A program made the position numbers and the translations under genes. A stretch of DNA of 64,000 nt from Cyathus striatus (Eukaryota; Basidiomycota; Agaricomycetes; Agaricales; Nidulariaceae). Position 1 is the first letter of the stretch. Each line of letters begins with the position of its first letter. The stretch covers positions 1,860,001 to 1,924,000 of the forward strand of contig JAOVFP010000012.1 of NCBI GenBank assembly GCA_025738555.1. Direction: 5' to 3'. Below the pieces are notes generated by a model. It worked only from the letters and a program-made list of their open reading frames with translations, did no database searches and was not told the DNA's origin. Shown piece by piece: positions 33,365-45,424 of the stretch.

Positions 33365-36300
33365 TATTGTCAACTTAGTGTACTGCAAAATAATATTCTA
33401 GCATTTATATTAGCTTGATATTCAAATTTTGGGTATCGAGGTGAGCACAGGATGTGGTTTATGCATGTTAAAATTGTAGTCTAGCTGAACCACATATTTA
33501 TAATTTTGACAATGTGGTGTAGTATGACCACTTTCCTAATATGAATGTAGTCTTATATTGCTACATAGGTTTCACTATTAAACATTGCACTGACGAATTA
33601 CTAGGTTATGATAGGTCCAGGTACATACCCATGTACCTCTTGTTTGGCTCAATTTATGTACCATTGTGGAACCACACATATGCTGCTACATGCCTCGAAA
33701 ATGCATATGAATCCAATATGAACAAGTTCACTATTCATGAGACAGCCGCCAATATATCATATCTGCCCCCCATCCAGCATCATATTTCGCAACTCCATAA
33801 AACTGGAGGTAGAAAACCATGACCAGACAAACTCTCCAATGATGGGTGTATTTCAAGTGGTCCTATTTGATGCAAAAAGATAATCTAGGTTGAGTAAGAT
33901 TTCAATGGTGATGAACGAAGTGTATAGCTGGTGCAGATCCAGGGATAACCACAAGCAAGGTACTTCAATAGCCATAATATGCACACTGGAGGATAAGATC
34001 ATCAACATGGGTGGGGCCGAAGCATAAGAACCAAAGCTTCATGAACCATTCTATCACTAAGATTTAAGATAGTAATTCAGTTGGGTTGATCGTCTTTTCA
34101 GGAACAATGCTCAACTTACAATAACCAAATGACTTTAGAACCAGCCTTGCAGCCCCACAAGGTAACAATATGTCCTTTGATGCAGTCATAAAGTAGGCCT
34201 CTCTGATCTTTATCTCACTTGATGGGGCATGTCTGATATATCAGCCCATGTAGTTACAGTACATGCCTGATGTATGGATCGTTGTAAACTACAGGTGGAG
34301 TGCTGATATATCACATATTGTAGTTACAGTTCCATCTGCCTGCAGGCAGCCAAATACAGACCATATTTATGGCAATTGCCCTTTCCCTCGTGTTCATTTA
34401 CTAATCATCAAAATTCAAGATCTGAATCTGTAAATGTACAATAAGTAGATTTCAATATAATTGTTTTGCGCTATCCCAAGCAATTCCACCTACAGGCACT
34501 GAGGCAACTAACTGCAGAACATACTCACAACAATGCCCCTCACCTTGTGTTCATTTTTAATCTGCAAGATTAGAGATCTAAATCTGTAAATAGTTGGTAT
34601 CACATCACTCTGTAAATGCCTCCCACAATCCCATGCAATTTTCATTTGTTCTATATTATAATATAGCTTCAAAAGGTTTTGCACTAGAGCTTCTGTAATA
34701 TCTATGTATGTATGTTTTCCTAAATTTGTTCAAAATAGCGAAATGTATCTATCGAAAATAAAATCTTAGGGAGTATATCATATTCATATGTACATTTTGC
34801 AGTATCATAGAGAACTATGAGATAACATAACTGCAGCATTGTCCATTTACTCATTATTGCGGGGCCAACTAAAGAGACTGCACAGTGCAAGCAAGCAATT
34901 GGATGCATACTTTCTGTCTGGAAGTGCGCTTACATAACTCAATTCACATGAATGCTGTACCAGCTATGTTGCAACATGCAGAGGTTTATGCAACTCGGAA
35001 ACATAGCATTTCTACATGTTTTTTGTCGAAGTGCAAGGTAATAATATAATGAAACTTATATTATATGTACAAAATTATAAATATACTGTTTGGAGTTCAT
35101 TTGAGACCACTTGGAGTTTTGGTCTGATGAAAAACCTAAGACCTTCAAAAACTTGAGTAATTTTATATGTCTTTAGTGTACAAAATCATTTGGTTAAGTC
35201 CTTGTACCTAAAAATATGTTTCTTATTCTTACTAAGACTTATAGCAAGTGTATTTACGAGTAACCCATGAATATTCAAGCAATTACCCATACCAATAGGC
35301 CCACAGATACAGTGGATATGGGCACCGTGTGGGTAGGTAACCAATGGACATTTTGGTTTCTACAATATTTCGGCACACAGATACTGGTAACGCACCATAT
35401 TTTACCATATCATACTAGAACTGTATGTGAGTGGACTTGTAACATTGCAAGAATAACAAGCAAGAACTGGATGAATTGTAGAGGAGGTGGTTTCGAAGGA
35501 AAAGGAGGTGGAAGGTATCACTATTGCTAGCTACCCTGTCTATGGAATGATATAATAACTCACTATCATAGAAATATGTATTATCACGTTACAAAAAATG
35601 CATTACAAGAGGATAGCCATCAAAATGCACTACCAACAGCAGGGGAATACTCAATGAAGAGGAGGAGCTGGAATTTATAAAGCTCAGTATCCTTCAGTTC
35701 AATTGCTGCTATTTTAAGTGATGTAATATATCTACATTACAAGTATTTATATCTAAATTTATGAGATGAATGGCTTTGGAGTGGAGGATATATGGCAATA
35801 CCTATGCAAGAGGCGCAGAACGGCGGGATCAAATGGAATTAACTGATGGCACCGACACTGCCAACACGTGTGCAGCATGTGGTATGACTAATGCTGCAGC
35901 GAAGCGTGCCTGATGCATCACCTTCTTCCTATTCTGGGACGACCTGTAATTTACAGTATCCATACATCGGAACTGACCTGTAATTACAGTCGTTTAATGT
36001 ATCAAATGTACAGTATCGCCTGTTTATCTGCCTACAGGAATAAACATACTGGATCATTTCGACTGATTGTTCGGTCACGCGTCACACGACGTCTAGAAAC
36101 AGAACAATTTTGACAAATGTCACGCGTCCCGAGGAGCACCGAACAAAGGTTCAGTGAAACAAAAAAAGGCCAAAATTAGACACAAAAAATCGGTTTTTTC
36201 ATTATTAACTGTATGTACTGGATTTCTAATGTTCCTCCCAAGCTTCTGTAAAATACAGTGTTTTAAAAAAATTTCCTCTCCCCCTGCCTAAGTTCTGGAG

Positions 36301-36840
36301 TTGTGTCAGTTAGTAATGTATCAATGTTGAAGTCCAAAAAACAAGTCACGGCCAGTGGAGTTTTCGATGTGGTCCAATACCGCTGTCTTTAATCTGGCTT
36401 TCGATGTTATATCTCATGTTGATTGGATAAAAATGACATACTGTACTTACCTCAAATTCTATAAACAAAGTGTTTGTTGCATGTATTCTCTACTATTACT
36501 AGATAAATACTACTCATTGTTACAGTATTGGTATTGGTACTTATTGTTTGTCAATTGTAGAAATACTTACTTGGTTTTGTTTTTAGCAAGTCCCATATTC
36601 GCTCTTAAAGGGTACGAACAAATTTGGATACATACCATGAATGATGCTTTGGTCAATAGGAGAGATGAACAAATTTTATGTCGGTCACGCATCAGACAGG
36701 GCAACAAACAGAACAATATTGAAACATTGGTGTCACGCTGAAAATCCACAAACAATTGGTCGAAAGTACCCAGTACTGTCGGTAACACACTCGCTAGGCT
36801 GGCTCGCACATACACTGGCACTTTATGACTTTATCTAGTG
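33365..36840. other. AT-rich region without a supported gene
   Basis: Only short ORFs. The longest (33541-33822, 93 codons) has no recognisable motif and no splice-linked partner. Two copies of a ~200-bp degenerate repeat (TTCATTTACTAATC or TTCATTTTTAATC, GATCTGAATCTGTAAAT) occur near 34390 and 34550. Nothing else is identified. Confidence 0.5.
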
Positions 36841-36841
36841 T

Positions 36842-37170
36842 GTCTTTGCTGCCTTCCTTCAACACCTTCATCACAGACTTGGACCCTTGCTCATTGGTAG
36901 TGAACTTGAGGAGACCTTCTAGAAGATGGTCAAGTGTCATGGGCCTATGCTTCTCAGAACCATAGGTAACATATTAGTACCAAGGCGTGCCAGGTGGAAA
37001 CCATTCATGTTACTTTACAAGTATCCGAGAGGAAGAACGTACTGTGCTGGACGCAGTATGCCTCCCACTGGTTCTTTGTTACCTCACCGAAGATGACATG
37101 GCCTTGATTGACCAACTCATCAACAATGCCGTCCTTAGCTTCCTCCTCCATATTCTCAAATGCATGCTAT
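36842..37170 (-). pseudogene. PUF (Pumilio-repeat) protein fragment
   Basis: On the minus strand two pieces read as consecutive Pumilio-type RNA-binding repeats: 37170-37040 (IVDELVNQGHVIFGEVTKNQ, then YCVQH) and 36962-36842 (GSEKHRPMTLDHLLEGLLKF, NEQGSKSVMKVLKEG). Between them is an intron-like gap with a GTACGT donor and a TACTAAT branch point but no good acceptor. The start, the other repeats and the C-terminus are missing. It looks like a broken, stranded piece of a host gene. Confidence 0.6.
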
Positions 37171-37174
37171 GGAG

Positions 37175-38090
37175 TAATTGTTTATGAGCAACCATTGCCG
37201 ACACTGATGAAGGTCCAACAGGACAGATGGGCTCCTCACCTGAATGACCAAGAACCTGTTTCATGACAGGTGAGAATGCCCACTTGCCCAGGGCCCTTCA
37301 AGGATTTTTTGACACTACACGTATGCTCAGAGAAGTCAATGGGGGGTCTGAGAGATTGGACTCACTATGTGAAGATTGGAGATGCAGGTGGCATCCACGA
37401 CAACTCCATCATCTATGGAAAATGTCAGATCAGCGGCAGAAAACTAAGGATATATTTATAACGAACCTTGCTCCAGACATGGGATGCATGCTTGTTTATG
37501 AGAGTCTGCACTGGATCTCTGACAAGGAGTTTGACTGTTGAGTCAACGAACAACGTTGAATGTTTGAACATAGGCCATTGTGAAGTTTCATGTATCGAGG
37601 ACTCTGCTGAAGCATCAGGCTGAGCTTGTAGAGTTGAGCATTACATTAGTTGAACAGGAGCTTTGCAGGTGAATGCAGATGAGCATTCAAATGTTCACGA
37701 TGTCCACCGTCAGTTGAGTTGGAGCTGAAACACCCACCATCGCTGAAATCGTTCCTGCTGCACATGAAGCCAGCTCAGGTGCCAGTCAACGGAGGGGCAA
37801 CACTGAAGAGTTTAGCAGGGCAATGAGTAAAGCTAGTTCAGTGCTGAGTGGGGACTGAGATGGTGCTGGTGCTGGTGCTGGTGCTGGAGATGGCATGGAC
37901 CTGGTATAGTGGGGACAAGACATCAACAGGACGGCGCTCATGCTCGTTGAGACAAGATGACAGTGGTGGGGATAGTAGGGAAGCTGGTTCAGTGCTGAGT
38001 GGGACTGGAAGAACAGAGCGAGGCAAAAGAAAGTGAGAAAAGGAACATACCATCGCTATAATCTGATCCCACTGCTCCTTCTCAAATCAG
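37175..38090. other. No supported gene; short GGTGCT simple repeat
   Basis: Possible further degenerate pieces of the PUF gene could be hidden here but I could not read any. A (GGTGCT)n microsatellite of about five units lies at 37859-37888. Confidence 0.4.
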
Positions 38091-38097
38091 GCCTACA

Positions 38098-38225
38098 GAT
38101 TTTGATGTTGCCCAGTTTTTGACGTTGCTTTAGTGACGTTGCCATTCTGAGATTTGACGTTGCCTGGCATTGCGTGTGACATTGCCTGATGTTGCATATT
38201 TATTTCTGATGTTGCTACATATATT
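38098..38225. repeat. TTGACGTTGCC-type short tandem repeat, copy 1
   Basis: Irregular repeats of a ~9-12-bp motif (TGACGTTGC, TGACATTGC, TGATGTTGC). The same motif family recurs at 40846-41015 and 42102-42215. Downstream at 38236-38260 is a tRNA B-box-like stretch. Confidence 0.75.
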
Positions 38226-38229
38226 ATTA

Positions 38230-40315
38230 GTGCTGAGGTCCTGTGTTCAAGTCCCACTGTGTAGTTAGTAATAAATACAATAAATAAGTATATGTTCCTT
38301 CATTTTAATAATATATATTAGCACTGGATGGGGTGTCTACTATAGATTTACCTAAGTAGTAATATTGTGGTAATGGAGAGTGTAACACATCAGCCTTAGA
38401 GACCAAGAGTAAAGCAAATTAATTCTAAAGCAGTGTAGAGTAGCAAACTGCCTGCAGTGCGATTCAGGAATAATTCCCACTACCTTTTAAGGTAGTGGGT
38501 TTTTGGGGAGGTTTGGATTTCCTTATAAGACAATTTGTGGATTGTGTTCGGGATCTCAGTTTCTGGCCACCTGATTGGGTGATGCCCTTTCAGGACACTG
38601 TGATTCACATTCTCTGTGTAAGTATTGAAGAACAATTGAAGAACATCATCTTTCCCCCTCATCCTCGTTTGTGTTCCCCACTTGTTGTCATACCCTCTTG
38701 TTGACATCCCCCCTCTCTTGTTGTCTTCCCCTGGTCCCTGTCTTTCAGCATTTAACTGCTCATTGTTTCTTTCTCCTCACTTTGGTTTGGTGTCATATTA
38801 TTGTGATATATGTTCTTTTTCATGTACTCAGTCGGCACCCTGTCCTCCTTCCTCCTTCTCCTCCTCCTCTGCATCACGAGAACAGCAACAATCCACAACC
38901 GACAACTCACTTGAGCACAATCAGAATACTATATTCTTGTTATTTCTCCAGGCTCTCCTTCATTTCTTCAATCTTATTCATGAAATGCATTATGGACCCA
39001 TTGTTCAAGCTCATTTAAATATCATATTCTTTGGCAATCTCTCAGGTACTCCATTATCACTCAAGTTTGGGTTTAGGACTGACCAGGAGAACTACAAGGA
39101 ACCACTCATATGCATATGCATCGCATTGCATCCGGATAGCTTGATATGAGCTCAGGCAATATCACCAAGCTGAGCAAGGCTGACCAGATATCATTCCATT
39201 TTTTTACTAAGGCTTATGGCATCGTGTATGAATCACGAGCTATGGAGGTGAATGTGAGGGGGCAGGGGAAAACAGATAAGTGGGTGAGTTGACTTTCTAC
39301 TTTCTTTCTTCTTTCCTTGTTCTTTCTTGTTCTTTCCTTGTTCTTCCTTGTTCTTTCCTTGTTCTTTTCTTCTACTTCTTCTTTTCTTTTTCTACTCTTT
39401 GGTTTGTATGCCATTCATGTATGGCTTCAGCCGTGACAAGGTGATGGACTGAAAACACACCTCCACTGGCATCAATAGGGTCGGGAGGTAGATGGCCTAT
39501 ATTCACTGAGTCTCTGTGATTCCGCTGGTGATTAGAATGCACTGATGTGATTCACATGGTGATTAGGTGGTATTTGGCATCTTATTGCGACATCATATAT
39601 GTCTAGAGTGCCATTGGAAGGGCGATGCATTTCCGCTGGTACTGCTGGGGTACTCACCCTTGACTGGTCTCACTGCAGAGCTTATCTGACTCTGCACTTT
39701 TAAACCCAGTGCTGTTGTTACCATACCTCGTTTTGCTGTGCTATTGTGCTGCTCGTCGTTGAGTTGTATGTCTCAGCTTCGGGGACTATGAATGAGAGAA
39801 TGCTACATTAGCAATTTATGATATTTCTAAACCTCTTGATGAAAACAGACATTTTATTGAACCTAGTCATGAAAATTCATCTTTGCTTTTACCATGAGTA
39901 ATATACTCTCTCGTCTTGTAACAACTTCAAGGTTGTTTTATTGATATTTAATCTCAGGTGTCCAAGCATATTCAAAGCTGTTTTCAAACCAAGGAATAAA
40001 GTAGCTGAAGACCATATAGGCAGTGGTTGTGGTATACAAGACTCTTACTTGTGTATATAACAAAACCTATAACTTTTACAATGTTTCTCTACTCTCTCTG
40101 TTGTTATGATTGCTCTTGAGAAAGACTCAGATATGTCTTCTTCACTTACTACACTGAATAACGGTTGCTTGTCTGGATTTACACTACCTGTGGATTACTT
40201 TTGTTGAACTTCTCTTTAAAAAGCTTACCGTTTATGAGACCTCCTAGCACAAACTAGGGGCAATCAAATTCTCTTCATAATTTAGACTTTCTGCAATTCA
40301 GTATCTCTTACTGAT
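38230..40315. other. No supported gene; pyrimidine-rich tract
   Basis: An ORF at 38682-39149 is rich in Ser, Pro and Leu because of pyrimidine-rich sequence and lacks known motifs. A CTTTCTTGTTCTTTCC microsatellite lies at 39299-39395. A junction-like sequence CAGTGCGATTCAGGAATAAT at 38456 resembles those at 41380 and 51575, suggesting relic repeat ends. Confidence 0.45.
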
Positions 40316-40319
40316 AAAA

Positions 40320-40690
40320 TTGTTGAGGGAGTGGGCTTTGCCACTTGTCAGCCCTATTTCTTTATAAATGTAGTATTTTTTGACATATCAAGACGTTTCA
40401 AATCGGATTATGTAATCATGCATCATGCATCATTGATGCATTCGTACGCATTCTGCTCATGCTCTCTGTTCAATCTCCATCCCTTCTGCTCACATTCTCC
40501 ACTCATCTACATCCTCATTCACTCTCCTCATACTTTCCTCAAATTATACATCTTTGCCCACCATTCCGACATGATACCTATCCCCTGCGACATTCTGAGT
40601 TTTCAAAATAACTCTGACATTGGTACTGACACCAGACCCTGATGTTTGACAAGAAAACTCATTTCCTCACAAACCTCTTCTCTCATCCCA
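40320..40690 (+). repeat. LTR-like relic, copy 1
   Basis: Shares with 41390-41680, and more distantly 63715-63940, the order ATATCAAGAC, GATTATGTAATCA, CATTCTGCTCATGCTCTCTG, TTCAATCTCC, pyrimidine-rich stretch, GACCCTGAWGTTTGACA. It resembles the R/U5-leader part of a fungal LTR retrotransposon, but no intact LTR pair, primer site or coding region remains. Confidence 0.5.
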
Positions 40691-40845
40691 TCACCTCATC
40701 AACTGCTTTGGTAATTCTAAAGCAGATGCCCTTGCTCATTACCAACACTACTGACATCTTCCTAGTTTTTTATTTAATTCTGTATGCCTGCTCTGGTAAC
40801 TCCAAAGCAGAATGCCATGTATGACAACTATGAATTTTGCAAGTG

Positions 40846-41015
40846 ACGTTGCTGACATTGCCTGATGTTGCCCCTCTGAAGATTGACGTTGCCTGACATT
40901 GCAGTGATGTTGCTTGTGCTACCTGACGTTGCCTGACATTGCTGTGGCATTGCCCATGGACGTTGCTGGCATTGCAGTGATGTTGCCTGTGACATTGCTA
41001 GTGTTCCCTTATGTT
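40846..41015. repeat. TTGACGTTGCC-type short tandem repeat, copy 2
   Basis: About fourteen irregular units of TGACGTTGC / TGACATTGC / TGATGTTGC, between LTR-like relic copies. On the minus strand it reads as a repeated GCAATGTCA motif. Confidence 0.8.
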
Positions 41016-41039
41016 GCCCCACAAAGTGAGAATAGGGTG

Positions 41040-41920
41040 TGATGGAGTACATTGTAATGGGTAACTCAGTGAAATTCCCCCTTCTCACTGTCGAGTTTTG
41101 AGTTTCTGTTTTTGTCTCCAGCTTATTGTCAGCATTCTCAACTTCTGTTCCACTGTTTCAATTTCGAAATTCCATCAAGTATTCGTGTTTAAACTTTGTT
41201 TCGAAGTTCCTATCTCATGCTTCATTGACATTGACATTACATCATTACTAACCTTCCATCTCATACACCTTAGAGCTTCTCAGTCAAATGGACATTTGAC
41301 AACTCATACTTTATTTTTTTGTTTAGGGCTTAACCTGCCCCTCACCCTTACACTGTAGATAGCTAGGTAGAGCAGAGCAAAATGCCTGTGCTGCAATTCA
41401 GGAATTATTTGAGATATCAAGACATTCCAAATCGAATTATGTAATCACACATCATGCATCATTGATGCATTCATACACATTCTGCTCATGCTCTCTGTTC
41501 AATCTCCATCCTGCTCGCTCATTTCAGTCATTCCTCAAAATATACTTCTTTGTACACTGTCCCAACTATACCTATCCCCTGCAACACTCCGAGTTCTCAA
41601 AATAACTTCGACATCAGCACTGATGATCAAGACCCTGAAGTTTGACAAGAAAACTTGTCTCCTCGCAAACTTCAACTCATTGGACTTTCTTACTGAGTTT
41701 TCTATTCATTTTTAATGTTTCACACTTTTCCTTTTACATCCTTCATCAGATATGATTACTTCTACTTATTTTAGATTTATTGGTTTTTCTAGTATAAAAA
41801 AATCTCTGTAGTTACACTACAGACAAGTTAATCACTTCTTACTCCCTCTCACCTTAGAATTCTCTGTCAGATGGACATCTTGACAACTCGCAATATTTGT
41901 CTTTGTGAGGTACACGCAAT
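41040..41920 (+). repeat. LTR-like relic, copies 2 and 3
   Basis: 41040-41340 matches 55890-56165 (AACTCAGTGAAWTTCCCCC, TTTTGTCTCCAG, CTCAGTYRAAYRGACATT, GACAACTC). 41390-41680 matches 40380-40660. 41860-41910 repeats the ...ATGGACATYTTGACAACTC end. Together they look like several overlapping or nested copies of one decayed LTR-type element. Confidence 0.5.
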
Positions 41921-42101
41921 TGCACTTTCACCTCTTCAGCTACAATATATTTTATTTATGTACTTACTACTTTGTCTTAACCCCCAGGCAACCCATAACC
42001 CATAGCACCTGCAAACAATTCTCTGCCCATTTCCGCAATGAACCCCTTCCTATGCTCCATCCTTCAGCTCTGACCACAGCACTAGTACACTCCTCATGCA
42101 T

Positions 42102-42215
42102 CCGCAATGTTGCCTGGCATTGCTGTGATGTTGCGTGACATTGTGATGTGAGCATTGACGTTGCTGAGAGATAATTACTGGCAATGTCACAGCAATGTCA
42201 CGGCAACGTCAAATT
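42102..42215. repeat. TTGACGTTGCC-type repeat, copy 3, partly inverted
   Basis: Four forward motifs (TGTTGCCTGGCATTGC onward) are followed by three in the opposite direction (GGCAATGTCACAGCAATGTC), so this copy can fold on itself. Confidence 0.75.
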
Positions 42216-42783
42216 TACTTATCTGCAGTGGGCATAGTGCAGCACCTCTATCCCTTCTGGATTTAGACCTAGGTTCCAAGACAGCCTGTGAGGATGTGAG
42301 CAGGTTGTTCAGAGATCACAGAATCGTTCTTGGTGTATGTGCTCTCAGGTCATAGGCAGGTTGACAGACTGGGAATGATAGATTGTATGTGCTGGCTGAA
42401 GAGCAGGGGTAGGAGGGCTCAGCAAAGGCTCAAAGGTGCCAGAAGAAGCTGGAGTGGTAGTTGGAGTAGCATTTAGCTGGGAAAAGAAGCAGTGGAGATG
42501 AATGAAGATGAATGTTGAATGTTGAATGTTGAAGAAGCAGCTCCTATTGCCTTTGAGCATTGGAAGTATAGTTTTGGTTGAATAACAAGGAGGATTGATG
42601 CTGTTGTCAGTAAAACCCTGTTCCAACCCCATTCTGTGCCATACATTCTTCATTTCTTCTCTTCCACAATGCAGCTACATGGGTAATAAAAAACTTGGAT
42701 TATATTTTTTATGTCCTTAAGAGTGAAAGCTATGTCACTATGGACATTTACAAAAAATTGAATTAAGTGCCGTTATGTCAGGC

Positions 42784-45265
42784 TTAGGAGTCAAAGCCAT
42801 GTCGCAATGGTCGTTTACTGATTGTAATGCTTGTTGTTGTTGAAGGAAGCCGAAGACCCTTGCAATATGGATTACATTTATGCCCTTCTTTCCAGTGGTT
42901 AATTTCCACTTCTCCACTGTCCCAGATGCCTGTTTGCTGGTTCGAGCTAAAAAAATATGTAGTCCAGAAAATAAGTCTGACTAAACATGAGTTTCAAGGA
43001 TTAACATGAAGACTTATGAGTGGGCTTGTGGGTCAAATAAGATAATAGATTTGTCTGGTTGAACTAAACCTATGGAACAGATTCAGATTAGCTTAAAAGT
43101 ATATTGATAATCACATACCCTGTAGGTCACTGAATACTATTTGCTCCTGAGATTCAACCAGGGTATGATGTGCAAATGTGTCCATTGCCTGGCCACCCAT
43201 GTCAAAACTTTGGCCAATGTCCATACTCCTACTGAATTTCCTCTCCTTGTGAAGCCATGAAGTCTTCAGGTGCTTGGTAGCAAGAAATGTGGAAAATGGA
43301 AGATGCTCTCCAACATCATCATTTGTAGGCCCTGGTGAAACAATAGTCCCCAGAAAAGATCCCTCAGCATTCCAAGAAATTTCTGATATTATCAAATTAT
43401 ATTCTTGTAAGTATTCAAAGTTGACTTGTTGGAATAATAGGTAATGCATATACTCACTTGGTATTTCAATATTGTACATACGTGCACAATTGCAAAATGA
43501 ATCTGCAAAGCAATTACCAAGCTGGAGTAGACGTAATTCATCCTCTAGATCCTTCTTATTATCTGCCTCGCTGACATTGGCATTGCCAGGCTTTAAGAAT
43601 AGGATTGCATATTCTTTATTATCAACATAGCCCTACAAAAACATGAGAATAAAGTTGCGAGATAATTTCTCATGAAAGAGATGCATACTAAAATCGCATA
43701 TTTTGAGGCACCTTGTCCCAGGAATCTGTGGCTGCGTGAATCACTACCATTGTCAACATGACTTTGCCAGTCATGCGATACCTGGATTTCTTCATTTTCT
43801 TTACTGATCACAATCTCAACTTCTCCACTTTCATTAACAGAGTATACTGTTCATGTGATCATATATGAATCAACTGGAATTGTTGGTGTCACTGGTGGTC
43901 CCATAAATGCACATGGTCGAAAGGTGCTTTGAAATTCCAGATCATTGGCAGTATCTATTGTTTTAATTGTGCATTAGTTCTGAATGATACAACTACATTT
44001 ACATTAGTTAAACTTACTCGAAGCCTTTCTTTTTCTAGATGTACTACTTGATATGTTTAACTTGTCTGAATTTCGAGCTGTAGATTTACCGCGGCAACAA
44101 GTTGACAATGTTTGGGAGATGAAGTCATTATCATTGTCAGTAATATTCTGTTTAAAAATCAGTGTTTGGTTGTAGAACGGAAATGTATTCACACACAAGT
44201 CTGGTTTCATATGCACAGAGGCGGAGCAATAATCTATTTTCCTTGCGATCCACTGTGGTAACCTTACCTCCCAGTGCAGAATACATGTCATCAACACTTG
44301 TTTCAGTGTAATCACTAGGCTTGATATTTATAGCTCCATTTTTCTGATTTACACCAAAGGTTGCACTTGACGAAAAATGTCAGAATAAGCTACCTATTGT
44401 ATTGTAATGAATTGTAACACCTACTCTTCAAAATTAAAAGGATTAACTTCTTGAGATCCTAGTGAGCTTATCCAGCTTTTCTTCAAGTCTTCAAGGACCC
44501 ATGAAAAAACCTCTGCAGCTGGTTGGTGTCCCCAGAACTGTTTTGATATAGGAAGCATTTGTGCCTAACATTAAAAGTTAGTAAGTATATTTATTGTTTT
44601 AAGAAAGAGCAACTTTCCTGCTTCGGTGCACCTGATTTCTTTCCAGCTTCAAAGTAAAACAGTGATGCGAGGACATTGATATTGTTTGTCCTGTTCTGTT
44701 TTTGAATGTTTTGAATTTTTTCCTTCTTCACATTTGCAGCTTTCAAACCTGGATTCAAATCTTTGCTCTGGCCCAGCTGGTACTCAGATGCAGAAGAAGC
44801 ATGAACTTGAGCAGCACTCATGACCTCTTGAGCATCCAATGTACCTTGTGCAGCTGCTTCTAAAACGTCGAAGTCAGATGGAAAGAGAGCTCGGAATAAA
44901 CAACAATAAGTTACCTGGTATAGTGAGACACCTTGCCAGGTTAGCATGTGAGGCTAGAAATAAAAATGAGCCACTGTATCTTAGACATAAGTTTACGAGC
45001 TCACAAGAACAAGCTTGGCATAGTCCATTTGAACTAATTTTTAAGTATGGATATGTACATGAGCACCCCATACACTGGGGATATTCCTATTGCCACTCAG
45101 TAAGCTACCAACTACAGGCTATCGTTATAAAGAGATTAAAATCCGATTGTGTACCATGATCATTGGGCAGTCAAATTCTGACGCTGTGTTGAGCTTTTCA
45201 CATTTGAGGCAAAGCTTTTGAGTGTAGTTTATAAATGTACATCCACAGCCTTTGCACAGGCCCAT
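42784..45265 (-). CDS. Alpha-kinase (MHCK/EF2-kinase family), second gene
   Basis: Paralogue of the kinase at the left edge, on the minus strand. Start at 45265 (MGLCKGCGCTFINYTQKLCL), a CxxC...CxxC N-terminus common in mushroom alpha-kinases; an in-frame ATG at 45418 is an alternative. Exons include 45155-45265, about 44859-44600, about 44315-44010, and several from 43950 to 43100. Kinase landmarks: FLGQGASKYAI (ATP loop), DNKEYAILFLKPG (Lys), EDELRLLQLG, FAHHTLVESQEQIVFSDLQG (metal Asp), then IWDSGEVEINHWKEGHKCNP with the zinc-binding GHKCNPYC in the last exon (42784-42946). The stop is TAA. I found no break in the kinase core, though several junctions were only approximate. A cytoplasmic protein-phosphorylating role is inferred from the family. 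Confidence 0.78.
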
Positions 45266-45424
45266 AGTTATCACGAAAATTTGAACTGGGGTGACTGCAG
45301 TACACCAGCGACCAAAGAGGCTGTTTATATTGACTCTTTCCTTCATAAAGCTTGGATAATCCTTTAGGTCAAATTTTTTTTGTCTTTCTACAGAACAATC
45401 CTGTAACTGATAGAACACCTTAAA

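Noticed and set aside
33541..33822. 93-codon ORF beyond the right end of the giant element
   Set aside because: No recognisable motif, and length is within chance for AT-rich sequence scanned in six frames.
38682..39149. 155-codon ORF
   Set aside because: Composition follows pyrimidine-rich sequence; no motif, no splice partner.
40320..41920. Intact LTR retrotransposon
   Set aside because: Only degenerate, partly overlapping pieces; no matching LTR pair with TG/CA ends, no target duplication and no reverse transcriptase motif anywhere in the window.
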